Positions 55,388 to 64,000 of a stretch of 64,000 nt of DNA are shown here, piece by piece; the first letter of the stretch is position 1; every line of letters starts with the position of its first letter. Position numbers and translations under genes: made by a program. Origin of the DNA: Streptomyces longispororuber (lineage in GTDB: Bacteria; Actinomycetota; Actinomycetes; Streptomycetales; Streptomycetaceae); contig NZ_BNBT01000006.1 in assembly GCF_014656095.1 (NCBI RefSeq), forward strand, positions 39,160 to 103,159, written 5' to 3'. The notes beneath the pieces were generated by a model. It worked only from the letters and a program-made list of their open reading frames with translations, was not told where the DNA came from and ran no database searches.

Positions 55388-55652
55388 GGCCGGGGGCTCC
55401 CCCATCCCGCCCCTTCCCGAAACCAGGGGGCCGCGCCCCCTGGACCCCCGTATCGCGCTGACGCGCTCGTCCTCAAACGCCGGACGGGCTCAAGATCTCC
55501 AGCGCGCCCACGGCTCAAGATCTCAGTTGCGCTCGGCGGAAAGATCCAGCCCGTCCGGCGTTTGAGGACGAGGCGCGGAGCGCCGAAAAGCGGGGCCCAG
55601 GGGCGGCAGCCCCTGGTTACGGGAAGGGGCGGGATTGGGGAGCCCCCGGCAG
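55388..55652. repeat. Intergenic inverted repeat element, copy 4 (long form)
   Basis: Inner arms at 55468-55490 and 55548-55570 (core GCCGGACGGGCT) and an outer pair (GGGGGCTCCCCCATCCCGCC at the left, its near complement at 55630-55650) give a nested inverted repeat of about 265 bp between convergent GH101 and GH35 genes. The right outer arm is read as the C-terminus of the GH35 protein. Confidence 0.85.
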
Positions 55653-57395
55653 GGCCCCCAGCCGCACCTCGGCCACCCCCGCCACCCCCTCCACCTCCAG
55701 CACCCACACCGCATTACCCCCCTCCCGCACCACAGCCCCCGGCACGAACAGCACCCGCTGCGGCCCCACCCCCCAGTACCGCCCCACACAGAACCCGTTC
55801 ACCCAGGCGAACCCCCGCGTCCACCCGGGAAGTTCCAGCACCGCGTCCCCCGCCCCGACCACCTCCACCACCCCCCGGTACAGCCCGGCCCGCCCCTCCC
55901 CGGCCCCCTCCGAAGGCACCCCGTGCGCCGCCTCGAACGCCCCCAGCTCCACCCCCGCCGCCCGCACCCCGTGCACGTACTGCCGCTCGTGCAGCAGCCC
56001 CCCGGTGAGCCCCTTCGCCTCCCCGAGCCGGGGCCCGTAGGAGACCCGCCCCAGCGACTCCACCCACAGCTCGACCCGCGCGCCCCCCGGCACGGGCCCG
56101 GGCAGCGCGGGGGAGTCCTCGGTGAGCACCCCGGCCCGCACCCCGTCGACGTACACCACGGCCCGGTCCCGCAGCCCCGGCGCGCTCAGCGGATACGCCC
56201 CGCGCGGCCCGGGCAGCGTGACGGAGTAGCGGACCAGACCCCGGTCGACGCCCAGGTCCTCGAAGGCGGGCGGCACGGCGTGCTCGGCCTCGGGCGTGCC
56301 CAGGCACGCGGCCACCGCGTCCAGTGGCGCCCACTCCCCGAGCCGCCCGGTCACGGGCCGCGCCAGCTCCGCCGGAGCGGGCGGCAGCCCGGGCGGCGGC
56401 GCGTCCGCGTACTCGGCGAGGACCTCCCGGAACAGCCAGAACTTCTCGGTGGGCCGCCCGTACTCGTCGATCGGCGCGTCGTAGTCGTACGACGTCACAT
56501 CCGGCTCCAGGGGCCCGTCGTGCAGCGCGCCCCCGCCCCGGTTCGCCCCCGCCCACCCGGCGAAGCTCGTCCCGCCGTGCGCCATGTACACATTCACCGA
56601 CGCCCCGCACTCCAGGATCTCCCGCAGCGCGTCCGCCGCGTCGCGCGGCGCGCGCCCCACGTGCTCCGCGCCCCAGTGGTCGAACCAGCCGCACCAGAAC
56701 TCCATGCACATCAGCGGCCCCGCCGGCCGGTGCCGGCGCAGCACGCCGAAGGCCTCCCGGGCCCGGGAGCCGAAGTTCACCGTCGCCAGGACGCCCGGCA
56801 CGCCGCCGCCCGACAGCATGTGGTCCTCGGGCCCGTCGGACGTACACAGCTCCGCCGTCACCCCGAGCCCCCGCACCAGGTCCGTCAGCGCCCGCAGGTA
56901 CACCCGGTCCGAGCCGTAGCTGCCGTACTCGTTCTCCACCTGCACGAGCACCACCGGGCCGCCCCGGTCGTGCTGCCGCGCCACCACCTGCGGCAGCAGT
57001 TGCGCGAACCACCGCTCCACGTGCGCCAGGTACCGCTCGTCACGGCTGCGCACCCGCGCCCCCAGCTCGCCCGTCAGCCACCACGGAAGCCCGCCGTTGT
57101 CCCACTCGGCGCAGATGTACGGGCCGGGCCGCACGATGGCCCACAGCCCCGCCGCGTCCGCCGCGTCGAGGAACCGGCCCAGCGCGCCCACGTCGTGGAA
57201 CTCTCCCGGCCGCGGCTCGTGCACGTTCCACGGTACGTACGTCTCCACGCAGTTCAGGCCCATCGCCCGCAGCATCGCCAGGCGGTGGTCCCACTGCGCC
57301 TCGTGCACCCGGAAGTAGTGCAGCGCCCCCGAGAGCAGCCGCACCGGCCGCCCGTCCAGCTCGAACCCGTCCTCACCCGCCCGGAAGCAGCCCAT
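55617..57395 (-). CDS. Beta-galactosidase, glycoside hydrolase family 35
   Basis: 592 residues, no signal peptide, so probably cytoplasmic. The GH35 barrel starts RLLSGALHYFRV; acid/base Glu156 is in VENEYGSYG and nucleophile Glu232 in MEFWCGWFDHWG. GPYICAEWDNGGLPWWL and MAHGGTSFAGWAGAN are typical. C-terminal jelly-roll domains follow. The last residues (GAPQSRPFP) come from repeat DNA. It would hydrolyse the terminal beta-galactose of the disaccharide freed by the GH101 enzyme, once imported. Confidence 0.93.
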   Translation of the reverse strand: MGCFRAGEDGFELDGRPVRLLSGALHYFRVHEAQWDHRLAMLRAMGLNCVETYVPWNVHEPRPGEFHDVGALGRFLDAADAAGLWAIVRPGPYICAEWDNGGLPWWLTGELGARVRSRDERYLAHVERWFAQLLPQVVARQHDRGGPVVLVQVENEYGSYGSDRVYLRALTDLVRGLGVTAELCTSDGPEDHMLSGGGVPGVLATVNFGSRAREAFGVLRRHRPAGPLMCMEFWCGWFDHWGAEHVGRAPRDAADALREILECGASVNVYMAHGGTSFAGWAGANRGGGALHDGPLEPDVTSYDYDAPIDEYGRPTEKFWLFREVLAEYADAPPPGLPPAPAELARPVTGRLGEWAPLDAVAACLGTPEAEHAVPPAFEDLGVDRGLVRYSVTLPGPRGAYPLSAPGLRDRAVVYVDGVRAGVLTEDSPALPGPVPGGARVELWVESLGRVSYGPRLGEAKGLTGGLLHERQYVHGVRAAGVELGAFEAAHGVPSEGAGEGRAGLYRGVVEVVGAGDAVLELPGWTRGFAWVNGFCVGRYWGVGPQRVLFVPGAVVREGGNAVWVLEVEGVAGVAEVRLGALPGAPQSRPFP

Positions 57396-57440
57396 CGCCC
57401 CGCCCGCCTCGCTTCCCGTACCGCCCCGTCACGTCCTGCG

Positions 57441-57499
57441 GCCACGATCACCCCTGGCGGACGGCCCGGTCCATGGACAAAGATCGGGCCGGGTTGGAC
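57441..57499 (-). promoter_or_regulatory. GH35 promoter with paired GTCCA boxes
   Basis: On the minus strand GTCCAAC (57499-57493), TCTTTGTCCATGG (57483-57471) and ATCGTGGCCG (from 57448) repeat the GH101 promoter layout: boxes 21 bp apart, then 23 bp to ATCGTG. GTCCATGGAC at 57469-57478 is also a palindrome. Confidence 0.65.
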
Positions 57500-57594
57500 A
57501 CAACGACACGGCGGGGACGGCCCACGGAAGGACAGGCACGGACACGAGCACGGGACGGACACAGCCAAGGGCACGAAGAAGGAGGCGGCCGCCG

Positions 57595-58530
57595 ATGTAC
57601 CACACCTGGATGCGGTACTTCACACCCGGCCCGGTCCACCACCGCCTCGGCCTGGTCTGTCTCGGCGTCGGGCTCCAGCACGGGACGCTGCCCGCCGTCG
57701 GCCCCCGCACCCTCGACCACCACGTCGCCCTCGTCGTCAGCGCGGGCACCGGCTGGTACGCCACCCCCGACGGGCGCCGCCGGCCCGTCACCGCACCCGC
57801 CCTGATCTGGCTCGTGCCCGGCGTCCCGCACCACTACGGCGCCGACCCCGGCCACGGCTGGGACGAGTGCTTCGTCGACTTCACCGGACCCGCCACCGCC
57901 ACCTACACCGAACTCGGCTACATCGAACCCGCCCGGCCCGTCGTCCCCCTGTCCGACCCGGCCGCCGCCCGCACCGTCGTCGCCCGCATCGCCCGCGCCG
58001 CCCGCCGCGGCAACCCCCTCCTGGAGGTCGAGACCGGCGCCGCCGTCCACGAACTCCTGGTCGCGCTGCGCCGCGCCCGCGCCGACCTCGCCCCCGGCGG
58101 CGACCCCGTCCTCGAGGCCCTGGCCCGCGACGCCTGCACCCCCCTGACCGTCGCCGAGCACGCCGCCCGCCAGGGCATGAGCCCCGCCGCCCTGCGCGCC
58201 GCCGTACGCCGCGGCGCCGGATGCAGCCCCAAGGACTACCTCCTCGGCGTCCGCCTCGGCCGCGCCAAGGAACTCCTCGCCGCCACCGAGCTGCCCGTCG
58301 CCGCCGTCGCCCGCCGCGTCGGCTACGACGACCCCGCCTACTTCTCCCGCCTGTTCACCCGCCGCGTCGGCACCGCCCCGGTACGCTTCCGCGCCCAGCA
58401 GGGCCGCGCCGTGCCCGGCGGCTGGTCCCGGCAGGTCCCCGACCCCGACGATCCGCCGCAGCTCGCCCTGGAAGGCGGGGGAGACCTGGACCCCCTGGAC
58501 GGCCCGGGGCGCCCGGACGCGGCAACGTAG
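57595..58530 (+). CDS. AraC-family regulator
   Basis: 311 residues. N-terminal cupin-like sensor domain (VVSAGTGWYATPDGRRRP, WLVPGVPHHYGADPGHGW) and C-terminal double helix-turn-helix (about 180-275): LTVAEHAARQGMSPAALRAA then LPVAAVARRVGYDDPAYFSRLF. Divergent from the GH35 gene; AAGGAGG precedes the ATG. It is the obvious regulator of GH35 and, through the shared boxes, of GH101; the ligand is probably a galactose-containing sugar. Confidence 0.9.
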   Translation: MYHTWMRYFTPGPVHHRLGLVCLGVGLQHGTLPAVGPRTLDHHVALVVSAGTGWYATPDGRRRPVTAPALIWLVPGVPHHYGADPGHGWDECFVDFTGPATATYTELGYIEPARPVVPLSDPAAARTVVARIARAARRGNPLLEVETGAAVHELLVALRRARADLAPGGDPVLEALARDACTPLTVAEHAARQGMSPAALRAAVRRGAGCSPKDYLLGVRLGRAKELLAATELPVAAVARRVGYDDPAYFSRLFTRRVGTAPVRFRAQQGRAVPGGWSRQVPDPDDPPQLALEGGGDLDPLDGPGRPDAAT

Positions 58531-58533
58531 GCT
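58528..58533 (+). promoter_or_regulatory. -10 element overlapping the AraC stop
   Basis: TAGGCT, eight bases before the ATG at 58542; its TAG is the AraC stop codon. Confidence 0.5.
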
Positions 58534-58541
58534 TCCGTGCC

Positions 58542-58877
58542 ATGACCACGAAGCACCCCGCCGACCCCGCCGTGCTCGCCGAGCTGACCCGGCTGCGCGA
58601 CAGCATCGACAACATCGACGCGGCCGTCGTCCACATGCTCGCCGAACGCTTCAAGTGCACCCAGCAGGTCGGCCACCTCAAGGCCCAGCACCACCTGCCC
58701 CCCGCCGACCCGGCCCGCGAGTCCCGCCAGATCACCCGGCTGCGCGAACTCGCCGAGAACGCCAAGCTCGACCCGGCCTTCGCGGAGAAGTTCCTCACCT
58801 TCATCATCGCGGAGGTGATCCGCCACCACGAACAGATCGCCGACACCACGGGCGGCGAGGAGAGCCGCACCGCGTGA
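58542..58877 (+). CDS. Chorismate mutase (AroQ type)
   Basis: 111 residues, all-helical AroQ fold: LRDSIDNIDAAVVHMLAERF, then KCTQQVGHLKAQHHLPPADP with active-site Lys, and LTFIIAEVIRHHEQI. It converts chorismate to prephenate for Phe and Tyr, competing with TrpE for chorismate. The longer spacing and PxxDPxRE motif fit actinobacterial chorismate mutases that may need DAHP synthase as partner. No RBS; leaderless promoter overlaps the preceding stop. Confidence 0.9.
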   Translation: MTTKHPADPAVLAELTRLRDSIDNIDAAVVHMLAERFKCTQQVGHLKAQHHLPPADPARESRQITRLRELAENAKLDPAFAEKFLTFIIAEVIRHHEQIADTTGGEESRTA

Positions 58878-58902
58878 GGCCGGGCCGGGCCGGGGGACCC
58901 GC

Positions 58903-60358
<1,456 letters not shown>

Positions 60359-60364
60359 CTGCGT

Positions 60365-60370
60365 TAACAT
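60365..60370 (+). promoter_or_regulatory. Leaderless promoter of the MarR gene
   Basis: TAACAT, five bases before the ATG at 60376; strong -10 match directly after the 13-bp array. Confidence 0.5.
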
Positions 60371-60375
60371 CCGGT

Positions 60376-60798
60376 ATGCCCCTTCCGGAATCCGCCGCCG
60401 TCGCGGCCGAACTGCGCACCGCGATCGGCAAGCTCACGCGGCGCGTGAAGCTCGAGGACCAGATGCCGTTCGGCCAGGTGGCCGTCCTCGGCGCCCTGGA
60501 CCGCAGCGGCGCGATGACGACCAGCGACCTGGCGGCCGACCAGCGGGTACGCCCCCAGTCCATGGCCCGGGCCGTGGGACTGCTCATGGAGCAGGGGCTG
60601 GTCACACGCCGGGCCCACCCGACCGACGGCCGCAAGAGCCTGGTCGAGCTCTCCGCCGCGGGGCGGGCACTCCTGGAGGAGGAGCGGGGGCGCAGGGCGG
60701 ACTGGCTCGCGCGGGCGATCGAGGCGGAACTGACGGGCGAGGAGCGGGAGTTGCTGGCGCGGGGCATCGGGCTGCTGGAGCGGCTCGCGGCGCACTAG
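60376..60798 (+). CDS. MarR-family regulator
   Basis: 140 residues: dimerisation helices at both ends, helix-turn-helix with LAADQRVRPQSMARAVGLLM as recognition region, and wing QGLVTRRAHPTDGRKSLVEL. Its divergent position makes enolase and itself the likely targets, and the 13-bp array the likely binding region. Ligand unknown. Confidence 0.9.
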   Translation: MPLPESAAVAAELRTAIGKLTRRVKLEDQMPFGQVAVLGALDRSGAMTTSDLAADQRVRPQSMARAVGLLMEQGLVTRRAHPTDGRKSLVELSAAGRALLEEERGRRADWLARAIEAELTGEERELLARGIGLLERLAAH

Positions 60799-60849
60799 GG
60801 ACCCGGCGGACCAGGACCCGCCCCCCCTCGTAGGGGCCCCGACGTCGGC

Positions 60850-61130
60850 CCCGGCGGAAGCCGGTCCCCCGCAGCGGAAGCCGAGCCCCACGCCGAAGCC
60901 GAGCCCTTAGCCGAAGCCACAGCCGGGTCCCGCAGCCGCAGCCGAGCCCACCAGCCAAGGGAAGCCACAGCCGCTACCCGGGCCCCAGCCGAAGCCGCCC
61001 CCGGACCCCGCAACCGTAAGGAAAACCGCAGCCCCGGCCCCAGCGGAAGCCGACGCCACCCCCGGAGCCCCGGCCCCACCCGCGGCGGCAGCCGCATCGC
61101 GCCCCGCCCGCGCGGAAACCGGGCCCGTGC
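60850..61130. repeat. Low-complexity GCCGAAGCC/CCCCGG repeats
   Basis: The 403-bp gap before pepN is filled by irregular copies of GAAGCCGAGCCC, CACAGCCG and CCCCAGCGGAAGCCG. Frames are interrupted and carry no start signal, so it is taken as non-coding. Confidence 0.6.
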
Positions 61131-61201
61131 CGCGGGCAGAGGTGGCAGCGCCCCGGGATATCCACTGCCAGGCGCCCCGCCAGATCAGGCACCATAACCA
61201 G

Positions 61202-63706
61202 ATGCCCGCACTGACGCGCGACGAAGCGCAGACCCGAGCCCAGCTCCTCGACATCCAGCGGTACGAGATCAGCCTCGATCTCACCACCGGCGAGGAGACC
61301 TTCGACTCCCGCACGGTGATCACCTTCACCGCCGCCGCCGACGGCGACACCTTCGTCGAGCTGAAGCCCGCGCACCTGCGCTCCCTCACGCTCGACGGCA
61401 CCCCCCTCGACCCCGAGGACCTCACCGGCAACCGCTTCCCGCTGCCCGCCCTCACCGCGGGCCCGCACCGCCTCACCGTCGACGCCGCCATGCGCTACTC
61501 CCGCACCGGCGAGGGCATGCACCGCTTCACCGACCCCACCGACGGCGAGACGTACGTCTACACCCAGCTCTTCCTGGACGACGTGCAGCGCGTCTTCGCC
61601 GCCTTCGACCAGCCCGACCTGAAGGCCGTCTTCGAGGTCGCCGTCACCGCCCCCGAGGACTGGACCGTCCTCGCCAACGGCGTCACCGAACACGACGGCC
61701 ACGGCACCTGGCGCGCCACCCCCACCCCGCTCCTGCCGACCTACCTCGTCGCCGTCGCCGCGGGACCCTGGCACTCCGTCCGCACCGAACACCGCGGCCT
61801 GCCCTTCGGCCTGCACTGCCGCCGCTCCCTCGCCCCCCACCTCGACGCCGACGCCGAGGAACTCCTCGACATCACCCGCGCCTGCTTCGACCGCTACCAC
61901 GAGAAGTTCGCCGAGCCCTACCCCTTCGACTCCTACGACCAGGCCTTCGTCCCCGAGTTCAACGCCGGAGCCATGGAGAACCCCGGCCTCGTCACCTTCC
62001 GCGACGAGTTCGTCTACCGCTCCGCCGTCACCGACACCCAGCGCCAGACCCGCGCCATGGTCGTCGCCCACGAGATGGCCCACATGTGGTTCGGCGACCT
62101 CGTCACCCTCGCCTGGTGGGACGACATCTGGCTCAACGAGTCCTTCGCCGAGTACATGGGCTACCAGACCCTCACCGAAGCCACCCGCTTCCGCGACACC
62201 TGGGTCGACTTCGGCGTCACCCGCAAGTCCTGGGGCTACGACGCCGACCAGCGCCCCTCCACCCACCCCGTCGCCCCCGCCCCCGACGCCGTCCCCGACA
62301 CCGCCTCCGCGCTGCTCAACTTCGACGGCATCTCCTACGCCAAGGGCGCCGGTGCCCTGCGCCAGCTCGTCGCCTGGCTCGGCGAGAAGGACTTCCTCGC
62401 GGGCATCAACGCCCACTTCGCCCGCCACAAGTTCGCCAACGCCACCCTCGCCGACTTCATCGACTCCCTCGCCTCCGCCACCGACCGCGACGTCCACGCC
62501 TGGGCCGAGGCCTGGCTGCGCACCACCGGCGTCGACACCTTCACCCCCAAGGTCACCCACAGCGGCCGCGAGTGGACCCTCGCCCTCGACCGCGACGGCA
62601 GCCGCCCGCACCGCGTCGCCATCGGCGTCTACGACCGCGACCTGTCCGACGGCCGCCTGCTCGTCCTGCGCGAGCGCTACGAGACCGACGTCCCCGAACA
62701 CTTCCCGCCCGCCCCCCGCGACGGCGGCCGCCCCGCGCTCATCGTCCCCAACGACCACGACCTCACCTACGCCAAGATCCGCCTCGACGACGTCTCGCTG
62801 GACACGACCCTGCGCTCCCTGTCCAGCGTCCCCGACCCCCTCACCCGCGCCGTGCTGTGGAACGCGCTGCGCGACATGGTCCGCGACGGCGACCTGCCGC
62901 CCGCCACCTACCTCGCCACCGCCCGCACCCACCTGCCCGCCGAGACCGACCTCGCCGTCGTCTCCGGCGTCCTCACCTTCGCCGGCGCCGTCATCACCGA
63001 CCGCTACACCCCGCCCGCGCGACGGCCCGCCGCCCTCGCCACCCTCGACGCCCTCTGCCAGGACATCGTCCGCCGCACCGAGGACGGCTCCCACGCCGGC
63101 CTGCGACTCATCGCCGTACGCGGCCTCATCGACGCCGCCACCCAGGCCGAGCCCCTCCAGACCTGGCTCACCCTCGGCGCCGTGCCCGGCGGCCCCGAAC
63201 TCGACCCCGAACTGCGCTGGCGCGCCCTCGCCCGCCTCGCCGCCCTCGGCGAGGCCGACGAGGACACCATCGCCGCCGAACTGCGCCGCGACCCCAGCGC
63301 CACCGGCCAGGAAGGCGCCGCCCGCTGCCGCGCCGCCCTGCCCGACCCCGAGGCCAAACGCCGCGCCTGGGACGCCCTGTTCACCACCGACGAGCTGTCC
63401 AACTACCTGTTCACCGCCACTGCCCAGGGCTTCTGGCAGGCCGGACAGGACGACCTCGTCCGCCCCTACGTCGCCCGCTACTTCGACGACGCCGTCGGCC
63501 TCGCCGCCCGCCGCGGCCCCGCCATCGCCGAAGCCGCCGGCCGCCTCGCCTTCCCGATGACCGTCGTCGACGACGACACCCTGCACCTCGGGGAGACCTG
63601 CCTGGCCCGCACCGACCTCACCCCGGCCCTGCGCCGCCGCCTCACCGACCAACTCGACGACCTGGCCCGAGCCCTACGCGTACGCCGCAAGGCCGAACAC
63701 AACTAA
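61202..63706 (+). CDS. pepN: Aminopeptidase N (M1 family)
   Basis: 834 residues, typical of actinobacterial PepN. Exopeptidase motif GAMEN in FNAGAMENPGL, zinc motif HEMAH at 290-294 with third ligand Glu313 (NESFAEYMG) after 18 residues, and the conserved Tyr in GISYAKGAG. C-terminal ERAP1-like helical domain from about 500. It removes N-terminal residues from peptides in the cytoplasm. The ATG is six bases after CACCAT (61190-61195), a leaderless promoter. Confidence 0.96.
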   Translation: MPALTRDEAQTRAQLLDIQRYEISLDLTTGEETFDSRTVITFTAAADGDTFVELKPAHLRSLTLDGTPLDPEDLTGNRFPLPALTAGPHRLTVDAAMRYSRTGEGMHRFTDPTDGETYVYTQLFLDDVQRVFAAFDQPDLKAVFEVAVTAPEDWTVLANGVTEHDGHGTWRATPTPLLPTYLVAVAAGPWHSVRTEHRGLPFGLHCRRSLAPHLDADAEELLDITRACFDRYHEKFAEPYPFDSYDQAFVPEFNAGAMENPGLVTFRDEFVYRSAVTDTQRQTRAMVVAHEMAHMWFGDLVTLAWWDDIWLNESFAEYMGYQTLTEATRFRDTWVDFGVTRKSWGYDADQRPSTHPVAPAPDAVPDTASALLNFDGISYAKGAGALRQLVAWLGEKDFLAGINAHFARHKFANATLADFIDSLASATDRDVHAWAEAWLRTTGVDTFTPKVTHSGREWTLALDRDGSRPHRVAIGVYDRDLSDGRLLVLRERYETDVPEHFPPAPRDGGRPALIVPNDHDLTYAKIRLDDVSLDTTLRSLSSVPDPLTRAVLWNALRDMVRDGDLPPATYLATARTHLPAETDLAVVSGVLTFAGAVITDRYTPPARRPAALATLDALCQDIVRRTEDGSHAGLRLIAVRGLIDAATQAEPLQTWLTLGAVPGGPELDPELRWRALARLAALGEADEDTIAAELRRDPSATGQEGAARCRAALPDPEAKRRAWDALFTTDELSNYLFTATAQGFWQAGQDDLVRPYVARYFDDAVGLAARRGPAIAEAAGRLAFPMTVVDDDTLHLGETCLARTDLTPALRRRLTDQLDDLARALRVRRKAEHN

Positions 63707-63774
63707 CCCCTCCCCGCCCCCCACCCCACTCCCGCCGCCCCGAAGCCCGGCATCGAGCCCGCCCCGAGGCCCGG

Positions 63775-64000
63775 GACGAGCGCGCCAGCGCGACAACACG
63801 AGCGGTGGGGCAGGGGGATTCCAGCCTGTCCGACGCCTGAGGACGACCACGAGGCGCGCCGAGGAGTCCCAGCCCGTCCGGCGTTTGAGGACGAGCGCGC
63901 CTGCGCGACAACACGAGTGGCGGGGCAGGGGGATTCCAGCCTGTCCGACGCCTGAGGACGACCACGAGGCGCGCCGAGGAGTCCCAGCCCGTCCGGCGTT
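63775..64000. repeat. 115-bp tandem repeat carrying element arms, cut by the window end
   Basis: Period 115 (63775 and 63890). Each unit carries a degenerate arm (CCTGTCCGACGCCTGAGG) and a canonical arm (CCCGTCCGGCGTTTGAGG at 63874). At least two copies; the array may continue beyond the window. Confidence 0.85.

Noticed and set aside
55635..58877. 1080-residue plus-strand frame
   Set aside because: It is antisense to GH35 and out of frame with the AraC gene; only its tail from 58542 (chorismate mutase) is real.
60850..61130. Possible N-terminal extension of PepN or separate Pro-rich ORF
   Set aside because: The pepN frame starts naturally at 61202 with a leaderless -10; upstream frames contain stops and irregular repeats.

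Overview
The window is high-GC actinobacterial chromosome, almost certainly Streptomyces. Third codon positions are nearly all G or C, GTG and TTG starts are frequent, and many genes have a -10 hexamer 5-8 bases before the start codon, i.e. leaderless promoters. The gene order (his cluster, hisI-trpE, trpC-trpM-trpB-trpA-lgt, gltB-gltD) is the one known from Streptomyces chromosomes. No tRNA, rRNA, CRISPR array, phage or transposase gene was seen.

Region 1 (1-8.3 kb): tail of a hypothetical gene, an ABC exporter pair, a DUF2567 membrane protein, a 24-residue ribosomal protein bL37 gene, a YbaK-type deacylase, a Lon-substrate-binding-domain protein, a helical-repeat protein and a pentapeptide-like membrane protein. 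Region 2 (8.3-23.8 kb): hisD-hisC-hisB-small membrane protein-hisH-priA-ridA-like-hisF, mostly with 1-4 base overlaps; then hisI, trpE, two small membrane proteins, DUF2752, trpC, trpM, trpB, trpA, a membrane-anchored thioredoxin-fold protein and lgt. No trpF is present; PriA is expected to serve both the histidine and tryptophan pathways.

Region 3 (24-31.8 kb, minus strand): a tightly coupled cluster of four ADP-ribosylglycohydrolase (DraG/MacroD-like) domains in three genes, followed by a ribokinase, a CaiB-type CoA-transferase and a CitE-type lyase. Two of the DraG genes carry genome-repeat sequence in frame. Region 4 (32-39.2 kb): a VIT-family metal transporter and glutamate synthase gltB-gltD. 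Region 5 (39.2-41.5 kb): 2.3 kb without a credible gene, filled by a 5 x 25-bp array and a ~1.5-kb degenerate array of ~84-bp G-rich units with perfect G-quadruplex motifs and a three-unit higher-order period.

Region 6 (41.5-50.7 kb): a sugar ABC importer (binding lipoprotein and two permeases, no ATPase) preceded by a DasR-like GGTCTAGACC palindrome, convergent with a GH46 chitosanase; an alpha/beta hydrolase-VWA pair; a MarR-MFS efflux pair with two near-identical palindromes; and a zinc metallopeptidase. Region 7 (50.7-58.5 kb): a secreted trypsin, a GH101 endo-alpha-N-acetylgalactosaminidase, a GH35 beta-galactosidase and an AraC regulator. The GH101 and GH35 promoters share a 13-base identity, a second GTCCA repeat 21-22 bp upstream and an equally spaced ATCGTG box, which suggests one regulon for mucin-type O-glycan breakdown. 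Region 8 (58.5-64 kb): chorismate mutase, a second-type enolase divergent from a MarR gene across a 7 x 13-bp array, aminopeptidase N, and intergenic repeats at the window end.

An intergenic inverted repeat (arms built on GCCGGACGGGCT) recurs at about 3.6, 6.4, 28.0, 55.5 and 63.9 kb.
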